64,000 nucleotides of DNA, from NCBI GenBank assembly GCA_009697105.1, contig SIAQ01000005.1, positions 23,841 to 87,840 of the forward strand, written 5' to 3'. The stretch is from Gemmataceae bacterium. Lineage in GTDB: Bacteria > Planctomycetota > Planctomycetia > Gemmatales > Gemmataceae. Numbering within the stretch: position 1 is the stretch's first letter; every line of letters begins with the position of its first letter. Made by a program: the position numbers and the translations under genes. The notes under the pieces were generated by a model. That model searched no databases. It had not been told where the DNA came from and saw nothing but the letters and a program-made list of their open reading frames with translations. Shown here in pieces: positions 41,630-50,458 of this stretch.

Positions 41630-43252
41630 TTAGCGTTTCGCTCCAACCGACGTTGGAACCGTCGTCCCATATGATCGCATATGCTCCAGTTCGGCCTGGA
41701 TCAGGCCCGGGTCGGCTTTGCGCCAGCTGCGTTGGGCCAACTCGGCGAAGCGGTTCGCTTCTTCAGTTCGGCCCTGGCGTTCGCATACTATGTGCATGCC
41801 GAGCGCGGCCTTGACGGAGCCGGCGTCATGCGCGAGGGCTTCGAGAAACGCCGCCTCGGCCTGGTCGAGGCGGTTCGCTTTCAGCGCGCCGATACCCCAA
41901 TATTCCATGTGATACGCGCCATGACCCCAGGCATGTCGGCCGTAGTCGTCCTTGGTGCGTTCGACGGTTTTGCTCAGTAGCTTGACGCCCGCATCGCCGC
42001 CGCCGGTGGAACATTGGTAAAGACCTTGCACGAGAAAGATTCGCAGTTCGAGGTCTTTGTTCGCGCGATTGGTGAGAAACGATTCGCGCAGAACGTTGAT
42101 CTCAGGCAAGGCACGCTCCGGTTCGCCTTTGTTGAGATACACCAGCGCCCGCAGGTAGCTGATCATTACTTTGTCCTTGCTCTGCTGGTTGGCCTGCGAG
42201 AGCGCTTCCGTCCAGTTGCGTTCGGCGAGAGCCAGGCGAAACCAGTGGACTCGTTGCGTGAACTTATAGCCTTCGCATTTCTTGCGGAGCACGTTGGCTT
42301 CTTTGTAGCGACCATCGTGCAGCAGCGATTGCATGAGCGTTTCGAGATGGTGCGAGAACTGCCAATCTTCGCTGGGCAGAACCTTCATGTCCTTTTGGTA
42401 GGCCTCTTCGATTTCGATGGCTCGCAAAGACCAGTCGGTGGATTTCGCCCATTTGCCGATGCGCATGCCGAGATGCGCTTGCATGTGAAATGCATGCGGC
42501 ATGCCAGGCGACGATTCGATGTATTTATCAGCGTGCGGCCAGCCGAGGGCGGGTCTACGTATATTCTCGTAGTGGTGAACCAATTCGTGATGCGCGCCGG
42601 CATGCAGCGGGTTGACGCGAAGCAGAGCTTTGTAGAACGGCACGGCGGAATTCGGGCCATCAGCAACCTGAGCACGAGCGAACCAGGCTTCCTCGTCGTC
42701 GTCGTTCAGTGTCAACAGTTCGTCGAGAATCTTGACGGCTTCCTTGCGGCGGTCCTCGATTTTCACGCCTTCGATCAGACCCTTCTCTTGCAAGCGAGCT
42801 TTGATGAGGCGTTGTTCGCGTTCGTTGGCGTCGGCCATCAGCTCTTGGGCTTTTTTCAAAGGCGGGGCGTAGGCGGCTTTGCCCCACTTTTCGCAGGCTT
42901 TACTCAGGCCCCACCAGGCGAACGCGCAGTTTGGGTCGTGCTTCGTGGCAGTCTCGAACGACCGGGCCGCCTCCATCCAGACGTACGAGTAGTAATAGCC
43001 AAGCCCCTGATTCACGAACACTTGGCATTCCGGCGACGATGTGCTGACGGCGTACTTCACGACGCACAAGTTCGGCACGATCTTCCCGGGCGGCAGCTTC
43101 GTGTGCGGCAGTTTACCATCGTCCTTCGCCGGCGTGACCTTGGTCGGTTCTTTCTTGGCAGGCTCCTTCGATTTCGCCTTATCTTGCGCGAAGCTCGAAG
43201 TGGAGAAAAGGGCAAGGACAAACGTGGCAACCAAAATTTGCGTGCGGTTCAT
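41630..43252 (-). CDS. Exported tetratricopeptide-repeat protein
   Basis: 540 residues. Sec signal (ILVATFVLALFSTSSFAQ), a Lys/Pro-rich spacer (about 23-55), then helical TPR-like units. Clear units are GLGYYYSYVWMEAARSFETA (about 83), WFARAQVADGPNSAVPFYKAL (about 187), ALVYLNKGEPERALPEI (about 370) and WGIGALKANRLDQAEAAFLE (about 452), with an intervening His-rich segment (HAGAHHELVHHYEN, about 215). Probably a periplasmic scaffold; sulfatase-rich genomes use such proteins widely. The start at 43252 coincides with the signal peptide; an earlier in-frame ATG at 43282 is less likely. Confidence 0.85.
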   Translation of the reverse strand: MNRTQILVATFVLALFSTSSFAQDKAKSKEPAKKEPTKVTPAKDDGKLPHTKLPPGKIVPNLCVVKYAVSTSSPECQVFVNQGLGYYYSYVWMEAARSFETATKHDPNCAFAWWGLSKACEKWGKAAYAPPLKKAQELMADANEREQRLIKARLQEKGLIEGVKIEDRRKEAVKILDELLTLNDDDEEAWFARAQVADGPNSAVPFYKALLRVNPLHAGAHHELVHHYENIRRPALGWPHADKYIESSPGMPHAFHMQAHLGMRIGKWAKSTDWSLRAIEIEEAYQKDMKVLPSEDWQFSHHLETLMQSLLHDGRYKEANVLRKKCEGYKFTQRVHWFRLALAERNWTEALSQANQQSKDKVMISYLRALVYLNKGEPERALPEINVLRESFLTNRANKDLELRIFLVQGLYQCSTGGGDAGVKLLSKTVERTKDDYGRHAWGHGAYHMEYWGIGALKANRLDQAEAAFLEALAHDAGSVKAALGMHIVCERQGRTEEANRFAELAQRSWRKADPGLIQAELEHMRSYGTTVPTSVGAKR

Positions 43253-43370
43253 GGCAGGTCGTCCGAAGGTGTCGGCGAACATTCCCTATATCATTGTGCG
43301 GGCTGGACGCAAAGATGCAACAAGAATCTGGCCGAATCGAGCAGTTTGGTGATCCGCTTTTCCGATTCGG

Positions 43371-43934
43371 CTAATGACGGCGATCTTCCTCCAAGAATCG
43401 CGATGCGACGTAGCCGAACAATGCCGCGCCAGCGAGTCCGCCGAGAATATCTGTTAGAAAATGCAGCGCCAGGAAGAATTGTGCCATGCAGACCCAAACG
43501 ACGAGTAGAGCCGCCAACGCGACGAAAAGTGTGCGTTGCCAAATCGCAGGCAGAACTTTCCAGAGGGCGAAGCCAAGAATGACCATCGCCAGGGTGAGCA
43601 GAAACACGCTCCTGCTGGGGTAACTGCCGAGCATGTCGGCGTCAGCGAGTAGGTTCTTGGCGTCCTCCGGTCGCTTGCGAGGTACAATCCATTTCACCAG
43701 TTCAATCGCACCGCAGGCGGCGGCGAACGTGAGCGTCGACAGAATGGCATCACGGCGTCGACGCTGAACAATCAGCAAGGCCAGCCCAATAGCCACGATA
43801 CCCGCGACAACGAAATTCCCGCCGGCGGCATCCGCCCAGTGGACGTGCAGGAGTTGAGGAATTTGGGGATGCTTCTCGGCGATGTACCGGAAAAAATAAT
43901 AGACGCCCCAGTCCTGCTGCTCGATTCGGTCCAA
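43371..43934 (-). CDS. PAP2-like membrane protein with altered phosphatase motifs
   Basis: 187 residues with about five membrane helices. The first acid-phosphatase motif is present as KWIVPRKRP (about 80-88). The second, normally PSGH, reads PSRS (in SYPSRSV, about 105), without the catalytic His. The third, normally SRxxxxxHxxxD, reads ALHFLTD with His and Asp but no SR. The protein therefore looks like a PAP2 fold that may have lost or altered hydrolysis of lipid phosphates. There is a weak binding site; a J-family repeat lies upstream. Confidence 0.8.
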   Translation of the reverse strand: MDRIEQQDWGVYYFFRYIAEKHPQIPQLLHVHWADAAGGNFVVAGIVAIGLALLIVQRRRRDAILSTLTFAAACGAIELVKWIVPRKRPEDAKNLLADADMLGSYPSRSVFLLTLAMVILGFALWKVLPAIWQRTLFVALAALLVVWVCMAQFFLALHFLTDILGGLAGAALFGYVASRFLEEDRRH

Positions 43935-43969
43935 ATTCGGCCTCCTTCAGACCCCACTGCCGCTTAATA

Positions 43970-44095
43970 TACCACGTGTGGTTGGGAATGTCGCATTGTC
44001 CGAGCCTGAGCGCCAGCGAAGGGCCAAGCGTTGCCCTTCGCTGGCGCTCAGGCTCGGATCAGTCAAACTCAGCCGCGAGCAGTATACTTCGAGCG
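43970..44095. repeat. Inverted repeat, family J, inside TATAC shell
   Basis: Core: CCGAGCCTGAGCGCCAGCGA (44000) with the complement ending at 44058. Around it is a degenerate outer shell, TATACC...TGTCGCATTG on the left and GACTGA...GTATAC (to about 44092) on the right, that recurs at 49712-49845 and 47990-48125. Confidence 0.82.
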
Positions 44096-44113
44096 GCCAG
44101 GAATGATGTTTTT

Positions 44114-44163
44114 GTGGGACGGCTCTCCATCTGGGTAGGGACGGCCCTGGAGAACCGTCCTAC
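44114..44163. repeat. Inverted repeat, family N
   Basis: GTGGGACGGCTCTCCAT (44114) pairs with CTGGAGAACCGTCCTAC (44147-44163), with a second short pairing TAGGGACGGCCCT inside. About 110 bases upstream of the kinase promoter. Confidence 0.8.
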
Positions 44164-44272
44164 TTTGTGCCAATCAGGCCGCGTGGAATACCGCCACAAT
44201 ACCGTTCGCTGTGGTCAAGCGGCAAAACCTTAACAAAATATTACCCTGTTTTGTCTATTTTTCCGAAACCAA

Positions 44273-44302
44273 TTGACATGGGGTGGTGTTAAAGATTATA
44301 CT
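44273..44302 (+). promoter_or_regulatory. Sigma-70-type promoter of the Ser/Thr kinase gene
   Basis: TTGACA (44273-44278, perfect), 18-base spacer, TATACT (44297-44302, one base off consensus), in an AT-rich context. It is the strongest housekeeping-type promoter I saw. Transcription would start near 44309, leaving a leader of about 90 to 170 bases depending on the start codon. Confidence 0.8.
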
Positions 44303-44400
44303 GGATTTAAGGTTTTGTGTCGGCTTCTCTATCCCCATGTCATCATCTCTATGGAGAAAGAGAGCTAAACACCGTTCGGCTGCCCTAAAAGCCTAACGAA

Positions 44401-47400
44401 ATGTTGAGCAAGCTCGTCCTTGCAGGTCGTTCGATTCGCCGTGGATGGTTTAGGTTACAGCTGGGTTCTGGGGGACGCATGTCCAGCACTGTTACGCGAA
44501 CATCCGAGTCCGCACATCGACGCATCCCTGATGACGGGGTGGTGGTCGTGCCGTCGGGCGCGCCTCAGACCGACGAATCCCCAACGGTTATCTCCAAATC
44601 TCCGCCTCTCGTTATTCCGGCGCCGGGCAGCACCAATAAGGCCAGCGATCTTATCCGCAAAATCAGTACGCCCGAATCGATCGTCGCTGGCATTCGTGGC
44701 CGCAAGCTGGCCCATTTTGAATTGATCGATCCGATCGGTGTCGGCGGCATGGCAGCGGTAATCCGCGCTCGTGACACCCAGCTGGATCGCATCGTCGCGC
44801 TAAAGATCCTGCCTCCGGAAACCTCGGTCGAATTGGAAATCGTTCAGCGCTTTCACCAAGAGGCCAAGGCGGCTGCGAAACTCGATCACGAAAACATCGC
44901 ACGGGTCTTTTTCTGTGGCGAGGATCAGGGGCTGCACTTTATCGCGTTCGAGTATGTCGAGGGCCTCAACCTGCGTGCGATGCTCGAAAAACATGGCCGA
45001 ATCCCAGTCGCCGAGGCGGTCCGCTATATCATTCAGGTCGCGACCGGACTCGAGCATGCGTCCTCGCGCGGCGTGGTCCATCGTGACGTGAAGCCGTCCA
45101 ATATCATCATTACGCCCGATGGCCGGGCGAAACTCGTCGATATGGGGCTGGCGCGAAATATGGATCGTCGCGGCGAACGCGATCTGACGCAGTCAGGCAT
45201 GACGCTGGGAACGTTCGACTACATCTCGCCCGAACAGGCGCTCGAGCCGCGGGAAGCCGACGCGCGGAGCGATATCTATTCTCTCGGTTGTACCTTCTAT
45301 CACCTGATAACGGGAATTCCGTCGGTTCCGGAAGGGACGCCGGCGAAGAAGCTGCACCATCATCAACACGTCGTGCCGCTCGATCCGAGGCAAATCGACC
45401 CGACGATTCCCGCCGAAATCGTGATGATCCTCAGCAAGATGATGGACAAGAATCCCGATCGGCGGTATCAGCGGCCGATTCATCTTGTGCAACATCTGAT
45501 GCAGATCGCGCGGGACGTCGGGGCGGCGAACGACTTGCCCGAAGGCGTGTTGTTCGTCGACACGCCGCTGCCCAAACCGCCCGTCGCTCGGCCCATGCTG
45601 CTCATTGGCATGGCGATCGCGGTGCTCGTCATGGTGACGCTAATCTTGACCTTAGCGCCGCAGCCGAACTTCGAGCCGAAATCCAATCCGACTCACAACG
45701 GCAATGCCAAAGCCGTAACGCCTATTACGGATGTGTCGAAGAAGGACCTCAAATCGGCGATGCCCATGCCTGCCGTGCGACCCGGCGTTGTGAGCACAAC
45801 CAACGACTTTACGCAGGCACTTGCCGACAAAGATACCCATAAAGTGGACGTGAAGGTCGAGGCCGGGCGAGCTATTGATCTGGAACACTTTACACTCAGG
45901 GGCGGCGAGCAGCCGTTCGAGGTCGAATCGAAAGATGCGGACAACAACCTCTTGAGATTCCAGACGAGTGCAATAAATACCGGAGACGGTCTCACAATTG
46001 AGTCCGGCGAACGAATTGTATTCAGAAAGCTGAACTTTCACCTGGAGGCGGACAAGTCACTGAATCTCAGTCAGATAGTGGCAGCGATCGCAATCAAGTC
46101 GCCCAAGGTCGTCCTTTTTGAAGAGTGCGTCTTCACGCAAAAAGTGCCCCCGATCTCGAAACAGCCGCCTTTCGCGTCTGTTTGCGTTGATGCCGGGGAT
46201 CGGCAAAAACCCGAAGTCATCTTCAGATCATGTTACTTCGACTACTCGGCGAACCAGGACGGCGGGCAGGTCGCCGTCGCAATCAACGGCCCGGCGACGG
46301 TGAAGTTTGATCATTGCGCCTTCAAATCGTGCGGCGCCCTGGTCTACTTTCGCAGCGGTGCTTCGAAAGCGAATACCCATGTGAGCCTGCGTAACTGCGC
46401 GGGCCTCGTCAGCAATGCACCGGTGTTTCGCTTTGAGCAGGATGCGTCGGCCAAACTCGACGTGCGACAATCAATCTTTTCACGACCAACCGACGCAATC
46501 GGCCTGCCGGGCCTGCCTCAGCCCGGGCTTATTTTTCTCGACAGCGACGCCCAGGTTCATTATGAAGGTCACCAGAACGTCTATCACAACCTGATGGCTT
46601 ATGTCGAACCAAGATCGGCTAACCAGATCGTGGAGCCTGACGAGTTTGCCCGTTATCTCGCCAAGAACAGCTTGGGTCATGATCGCGAATCGCGCTATCT
46701 CAAGAAAACCACCAGCCCGTGGCACCACACTACGCCACTTGCCGTCGGCGATTATCTCGCCTTCCAGCTGAAGCCTGAGTTTCACGACCTCGAGTTTGGC
46801 GTGAGAAATGTCTGGACGGGCCAAACGATGCCGAAAGCCATACCGATCGCAATGGCGTCAGATGAGCCGAAGATCGTCGATTCCGAATCGGCCGGTCCTT
46901 TTAAGTTTCTCGCCCAAGCACTCGCTGGCGCGAAAGACGGCGATGTCATCTATATTAAGGCCGGTGAAAATCGTGAGGTCGTGGTAGCGCCGTTCACGCT
47001 CACGGGGGATATCACGGTGACGTTAAAGCCATTCGAGGATCATAAGCCGATCTTGGTACTGAAAAAAGGATTCAGGGACAAAGACACCGCCATGTTCAAA
47101 GTTCAGGACGGCACACTGAAGGTCTTTGGCATGGAAATCACGCTGGATCCATCCGCCGACGGATTTGAATCGCAGTCGTTCGTGCACCTCGGCGAGGCCG
47201 CAACCTGCCAATTCGTGCATTGTGTCTTCAACCTGAAAGCGACTTCGGATGTGAAGCTCAACGTCGTAACATTTGTCGATCTCGCCAACATGATGAAAAT
47301 GGGAACTCCAAACACCGCCGGCGCGGGCGTGCGCTTCGACGAATGCGTGGTGCGCGGCAAGGGCGACCTGGTTCTCCTCAAGGGGTGTCGCCGACTGCGT

Positions 47401-47928
47401 GTCGATGTGAAAAGCTCGTTCATCGCCCTCGATGGCTCCCTCCTCGACATCGAGTCGGCCAACAAACCCATGCCGATGGACGAAGGCGTGCGCTGGAAGA
47501 TGAGCAAGTCGTCCGTTTTCGTGACCGATTCGTTGTTCGCACTGCGTTCCAAATCAAACGGCAAAGGCCTGAGCGAAACCCACGTTGATGTGGACAATTG
47601 CCTATTGGTGTCGAACGCGCCGGAACAACAACCGATCGTCAATCTCGACACCGAAGGCACGATTAGCCTTGAGAAGCTTTTCAAATGGCGAGGGGAAAAG
47701 AACTATTTCGCCAACTTCGAGGCCGCCAGCGTCATTGAATGGAAGACGTTTTTCGAGCCTACGCTGGAATCGGGCACGCTGACGTTCCCCAAACTTAACG
47801 ACGAGCAACTTAAGACACTTTGGGAGGCAACTCCTGAGTGGTTCGCCTACACCGAAACGATCAATGGCTTCGGCATCCCACCACAAATCAGCAGCAAGCT
47901 CCTCGCGCCCAGTCCAAAATCCGATTAG
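44401..47928 (+). CDS. Transmembrane Ser/Thr protein kinase with large sensor domain
   Basis: 1175 residues. The kinase domain (about 105-375) has the glycine loop IGVGGMAAV (112-120), VALKIL with Lys135, HRDVKPSN (227-234), DMG in place of DFG (247-249) and SPEQAL. One membrane helix at about 399-419 (MLLIGMAIAVLVMVTLILTL) makes it a PASTA-less PKN-type receptor. The outer ~750 residues have repeated beta-strand units with CVFTQK, CYFDYS, CAFKS, CVFNLK and similar spacing, suggestive of a parallel beta-helix that could bind carbohydrate. Start: ATG 44401 lacks a site; ATG 44479 has GGGGGA, so the true start may be 44479. Confidence 0.92.
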   Translation: MLSKLVLAGRSIRRGWFRLQLGSGGRMSSTVTRTSESAHRRIPDDGVVVVPSGAPQTDESPTVISKSPPLVIPAPGSTNKASDLIRKISTPESIVAGIRGRKLAHFELIDPIGVGGMAAVIRARDTQLDRIVALKILPPETSVELEIVQRFHQEAKAAAKLDHENIARVFFCGEDQGLHFIAFEYVEGLNLRAMLEKHGRIPVAEAVRYIIQVATGLEHASSRGVVHRDVKPSNIIITPDGRAKLVDMGLARNMDRRGERDLTQSGMTLGTFDYISPEQALEPREADARSDIYSLGCTFYHLITGIPSVPEGTPAKKLHHHQHVVPLDPRQIDPTIPAEIVMILSKMMDKNPDRRYQRPIHLVQHLMQIARDVGAANDLPEGVLFVDTPLPKPPVARPMLLIGMAIAVLVMVTLILTLAPQPNFEPKSNPTHNGNAKAVTPITDVSKKDLKSAMPMPAVRPGVVSTTNDFTQALADKDTHKVDVKVEAGRAIDLEHFTLRGGEQPFEVESKDADNNLLRFQTSAINTGDGLTIESGERIVFRKLNFHLEADKSLNLSQIVAAIAIKSPKVVLFEECVFTQKVPPISKQPPFASVCVDAGDRQKPEVIFRSCYFDYSANQDGGQVAVAINGPATVKFDHCAFKSCGALVYFRSGASKANTHVSLRNCAGLVSNAPVFRFEQDASAKLDVRQSIFSRPTDAIGLPGLPQPGLIFLDSDAQVHYEGHQNVYHNLMAYVEPRSANQIVEPDEFARYLAKNSLGHDRESRYLKKTTSPWHHTTPLAVGDYLAFQLKPEFHDLEFGVRNVWTGQTMPKAIPIAMASDEPKIVDSESAGPFKFLAQALAGAKDGDVIYIKAGENREVVVAPFTLTGDITVTLKPFEDHKPILVLKKGFRDKDTAMFKVQDGTLKVFGMEITLDPSADGFESQSFVHLGEAATCQFVHCVFNLKATSDVKLNVVTFVDLANMMKMGTPNTAGAGVRFDECVVRGKGDLVLLKGCRRLRVDVKSSFIALDGSLLDIESANKPMPMDEGVRWKMSKSSVFVTDSLFALRSKSNGKGLSETHVDVDNCLLVSNAPEQQPIVNLDTEGTISLEKLFKWRGEKNYFANFEAASVIEWKTFFEPTLESGTLTFPKLNDEQLKTLWEATPEWFAYTETINGFGIPPQISSKLLAPSPKSD

Positions 47929-47989
47929 CGATTCGGCGTGGAACCGTTCGAGAACCGACCGTTACGCGGTAAATGGAACACCGAAACGG

Positions 47990-48125
47990 ACGCTATACTT
48001 TGAACGGCTAGATTTGTCCGATCCATTGGATGGTGGCACAAGCATTCTTGTCTGTGATTGCAGTTTACACAGACAAGAATGTCTGTGCCACCAATGCGAC
48101 AAATCCAACCGTGTGAAGTATACTC
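47990..48125. repeat. Inverted repeat, family L, with the same shell as family J
   Basis: Outer arms TATACTTTGAACGGCTAG (47992) and the complement ending near 48124; next GATTTGTCC, then the core GGTGGCACAAGCATTCTTG (48032), paired with 48065-48092. The outer arms match those around the J elements, while the core is unrelated. Confidence 0.82.
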
Positions 48126-48143
48126 GCCGATTTCCACCAAGAT

Positions 48144-48277
48144 TGAACCACCGCGGTACGGAGAGAAACATCAGGAAAATGCGTGTCTGCTCTCTGCGAA
48201 TGGATGATTCGTAGCCAACGATCCGTAGATAACGGATTAACTCCCAAGTCCTTGCATTCTCTCTGTGCCTCTGTGGT
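48144..48277. repeat. Decayed family B palindrome
   Basis: GAACCACCGCGGTACGGAGA (48144) and TCTCTCTGTGCCTCTGTGGT (ending 48277) are diverged versions of the ACAGAGGCACAGAGGACAC arms. The centre contains GTAGCCAACGATCCGTAG. With the family L element it fills the gap between convergent genes. Confidence 0.7.
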
Positions 48278-48328
48278 GATATGCGGTGATATTGTCGTGG
48301 AGACAGGCGAGAACTGTCCCGTAACGCA

Positions 48329-49639
48329 TCATTTTATCGCTCGCAGCTGGAGCGTTCGCATCATCAGGTCGAGGTCGCGCTGGACTCTGACGGCGTCGGC
48401 GGGCAGAATCCGCGATGTGAACGTCGCGCCGTGGTTGCCTTGCCGAGTCACGCTGTAGTGCAGCACCACCCGTTCCTTGGCGATTTCGGCGTCGAAGGTG
48501 AAGCCGTCCCAGCCACCGCCGAGCGGGCGAGGCTTTTCGTCGCGGAACAGTTTGGCGCCTTGCTTGACGAGGAATTGCGCCGCATCCTGGTAGAACTGCG
48601 CCGCTGTCGGCGTCGCCGCCGCTGGGCTGAGTGTGATGAGCACGCCGCTGCCTTGATTCTCGTCGATGCCGATCTGTTTCTCGTTCGCACCGGCGATGCG
48701 CCAATTTCGCGGGTAGAGGAATCGCACACCGACGTTCGGCTGATCGAATAGCAGCATCGTGTTTTCCGCCTTTGGTTCGAGCGTCAAGCCGCGTAGAGCG
48801 TCGTCGCTCAGGTCGTTAGTGATCGGTGCGGGCGTGCGGGTCATGATGAACGTGCCTTCGATTTTCCCTGTAGGTGAGCCTTTCTTGTCGAGCAGATGGT
48901 GTGTGCCTTTGACATAGACGTAGCTGATGAAGCCCGCATCGATATCGACGGAACACGACCCGCGCAGTTCGTGCAGCGCCAGTCCGTCCTCGCCCAAACC
49001 GTGGACCTTGCCCTCGAAGGCGATGTGCGCGTTGCGTCGTCCGAGTAGCGTCGTGATTTTTTCGAAGGTGCAGGTCAGGTCGGATTTGTCGATCCGCTCG
49101 AAATCGGTCAGTTCCTGAATGGCGATATGGTCGGCCCGCCAGCGTTCGCCGACGGTTACCGCGCGATCGGGAAGCAATCCGCGTAATGCCGGCGTGAACA
49201 CGTCGGTGCGGATCAAGTCAACTTCGCCCCACGTCATGGGCGCCGACGGGCTAAAGGGAATCTCGTACTGCTTTCGACGAAGGATGACCAGTCGACGTAC
49301 CGCGGGCCTTAGCTTGTTGTGTTGCTCTTCGTCGGCAACCTTGCGTTCAAATTCGAGTTGGCGATAAGCGCGAATCGTGCGTTCAACGGTGCCGTCGCCA
49401 AGTACCGTCAGGATGCGTTCGTCATAGTTGAGGTTGCTCTTGCCGGCGACTTTGAGCGCTTTCGGAGCACCGCCATCGCCGGTCGGCAAGGTGAGCGTTC
49501 CGGTGATCTCGACATTGCACTGGACGTGATATTGCCGGTCCTTGGGGAAGGTTTCGCTTAATCGCATCGTGCCGGCGGGTTGTGCCTGGACAGCCGAGGT
49601 GATGAGAAGGATCAGCGCAAACCTGATCGTATGAATCAT
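48329..49639 (-). CDS. Exported protein of unknown function
   Basis: 436 residues with a Sec signal (FALILLITSAVQAQ). The mature chain is mostly beta: repeated strand-turn segments in the first 300 residues (YHVQCNVEITGTL, CTFEKITTLLGRRNAHIAFEGKV) resemble a lipid- or ligand-binding barrel. The last 140 residues (VGVRFLYPRNWRIAGANEK, FYQDAAQFLVKQGAKLF) look like a PsbP/DUF1795-type alpha-beta domain. A GAGGT site precedes the ATG at 49639. No known gene name. Confidence 0.78.
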   Translation of the reverse strand: MIHTIRFALILLITSAVQAQPAGTMRLSETFPKDRQYHVQCNVEITGTLTLPTGDGGAPKALKVAGKSNLNYDERILTVLGDGTVERTIRAYRQLEFERKVADEEQHNKLRPAVRRLVILRRKQYEIPFSPSAPMTWGEVDLIRTDVFTPALRGLLPDRAVTVGERWRADHIAIQELTDFERIDKSDLTCTFEKITTLLGRRNAHIAFEGKVHGLGEDGLALHELRGSCSVDIDAGFISYVYVKGTHHLLDKKGSPTGKIEGTFIMTRTPAPITNDLSDDALRGLTLEPKAENTMLLFDQPNVGVRFLYPRNWRIAGANEKQIGIDENQGSGVLITLSPAAATPTAAQFYQDAAQFLVKQGAKLFRDEKPRPLGGGWDGFTFDAEIAKERVVLHYSVTRQGNHGATFTSRILPADAVRVQRDLDLMMRTLQLRAIK

Positions 49640-49711
49640 GGGAGACCTCGAGTTTAGGACTTAATGCGGAAGGTGCAGTCTATCGGCTCGACGGACAACC
49701 TGCTTACCTGA

Positions 49712-49845
49712 AAACAGAAATACTGCGGGCGGTTAAGATTGTCGCATTTTCAGAGCCTGAGCGCCAGCGAAGGGCACTCTGGACTTATGCCCTTCGCTGG
49801 CGCTCAGGCTCTGACCGGACAAATTCATCCGCTCGAAGTATAGGT
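49712..49845. repeat. Inverted repeat, family J, inside TATAC shell
   Basis: Core CAGAGCCTGAGCGCCAGCGA (49750) with the complement ending at 49812. The outer shell has ATACTGCGGGCGG on the left and CCGCTCGAAGTATA on the right (ending about 49843), with TTGTC elements between shell and core. Sister of 43970-44095. Confidence 0.85.
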
Positions 49846-50131
49846 GACAACTTTCCCGCAACCAATCGATTCTAATGAACTCCGCAGGCAAAACTGAAGA
49901 GAAATCTGCTGCCGAACGTCCATTATTATGACGAGGCATGAAATCTTTGCCGATTGTGACGATTAGCAAAATAGAACAGGTTCTGTCCAATTTGGCAGTC
50001 CGCAGTGTGTCGTTTGTTGCAAGTTTGAACGAATGATATGTAAAAAAGTTCATCGCCCGTGTCAAGATAGGCAATGTTGCACTCGCGAGTTCATGATCAA
50101 AAATCGGCGTAACATCTTAAATAGTAGATAA

Positions 50132-50150
50132 TTGTGATAAATAATCGCAA
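50132..50150. promoter_or_regulatory. Dyad TTGTGAT-N5-ATCGCAA upstream of sigma-54 promoter
   Basis: Inverted repeat with one mismatch, 39 bases upstream of the -24 element, in AT-rich DNA. A possible site for an activator, although sigma-54 activators usually bind somewhat further upstream. Low confidence. Confidence 0.3.
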
Positions 50151-50188
50151 CATCATGTATCCCGTTGTTCAGTAGGTGGTAACTGCCG

Positions 50189-50204
50189 TGGCACGGTTAT
50201 TGCA
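50189..50204 (+). promoter_or_regulatory. Sigma-54 (RpoN) promoter, -24/-12
   Basis: TGGCACGGTTATTGCA matches the sigma-54 consensus TGGCACGrNNNTTGCW at every fixed position. The GG (50190-50191) and GC (50202-50203) doublets are exactly 10 bases apart, as required. Transcription would start near 50215, about 245 bases before the sigma-factor ATG. Confidence 0.75.
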
Positions 50205-50458
50205 TTAGAAACTGTGCAGAAACGCCCAGCCGAACATTTGAAATGGAGCAGCCGGGAAAACGAATAATCTGGAAGGGAATCCTAAAGTTCGCGCTTCAGA
50301 TGGGAGAGAGCGAACGTGAACCAAGAAGCCCCTGCGAGCGTCAAATAAGGTATAATCGGAACGAAGTGAATTCTGGAGCTTCCGTCAAACCCGCCAGGTA
50401 ATAGCGTCGAGGAGGGTAGAACGTCGGCGAGCGTTTGGCATCCAAAGGAGCGAGCACC

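Larger units (their letters stand above)
43935..44400. other. Gap between PAP2-like and kinase genes
   Basis: Contains the family J element (43970-44095), a hairpin at 44114-44163, and from about 44225 the AT-rich promoter of the kinase gene. Nothing else is coding. Confidence 0.6.
49640..50458. other. Long regulatory gap upstream of the sigma factor
   Basis: Contains the family J element (49712-49845), an AT-rich stretch (about 50080-50160), a dyad (50132-50150), the sigma-54 promoter (50189-50204), a perfect TATAAT (50351-50356) without a -35 partner, and the binding site of the sigma-factor gene. No gene. Confidence 0.65.

Noticed and set aside
42014..43582. A 522-codon plus-strand frame opposite the TPR gene
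   Set aside because: Composition is that of an antisense shadow; the minus-strand frame has a signal peptide and repeat units.
49733..50074. Minus-strand 113-codon frame in the gap before the sigma factor
   Set aside because: Runs through the family J palindrome, lacks a binding site, and has no protein-like composition.
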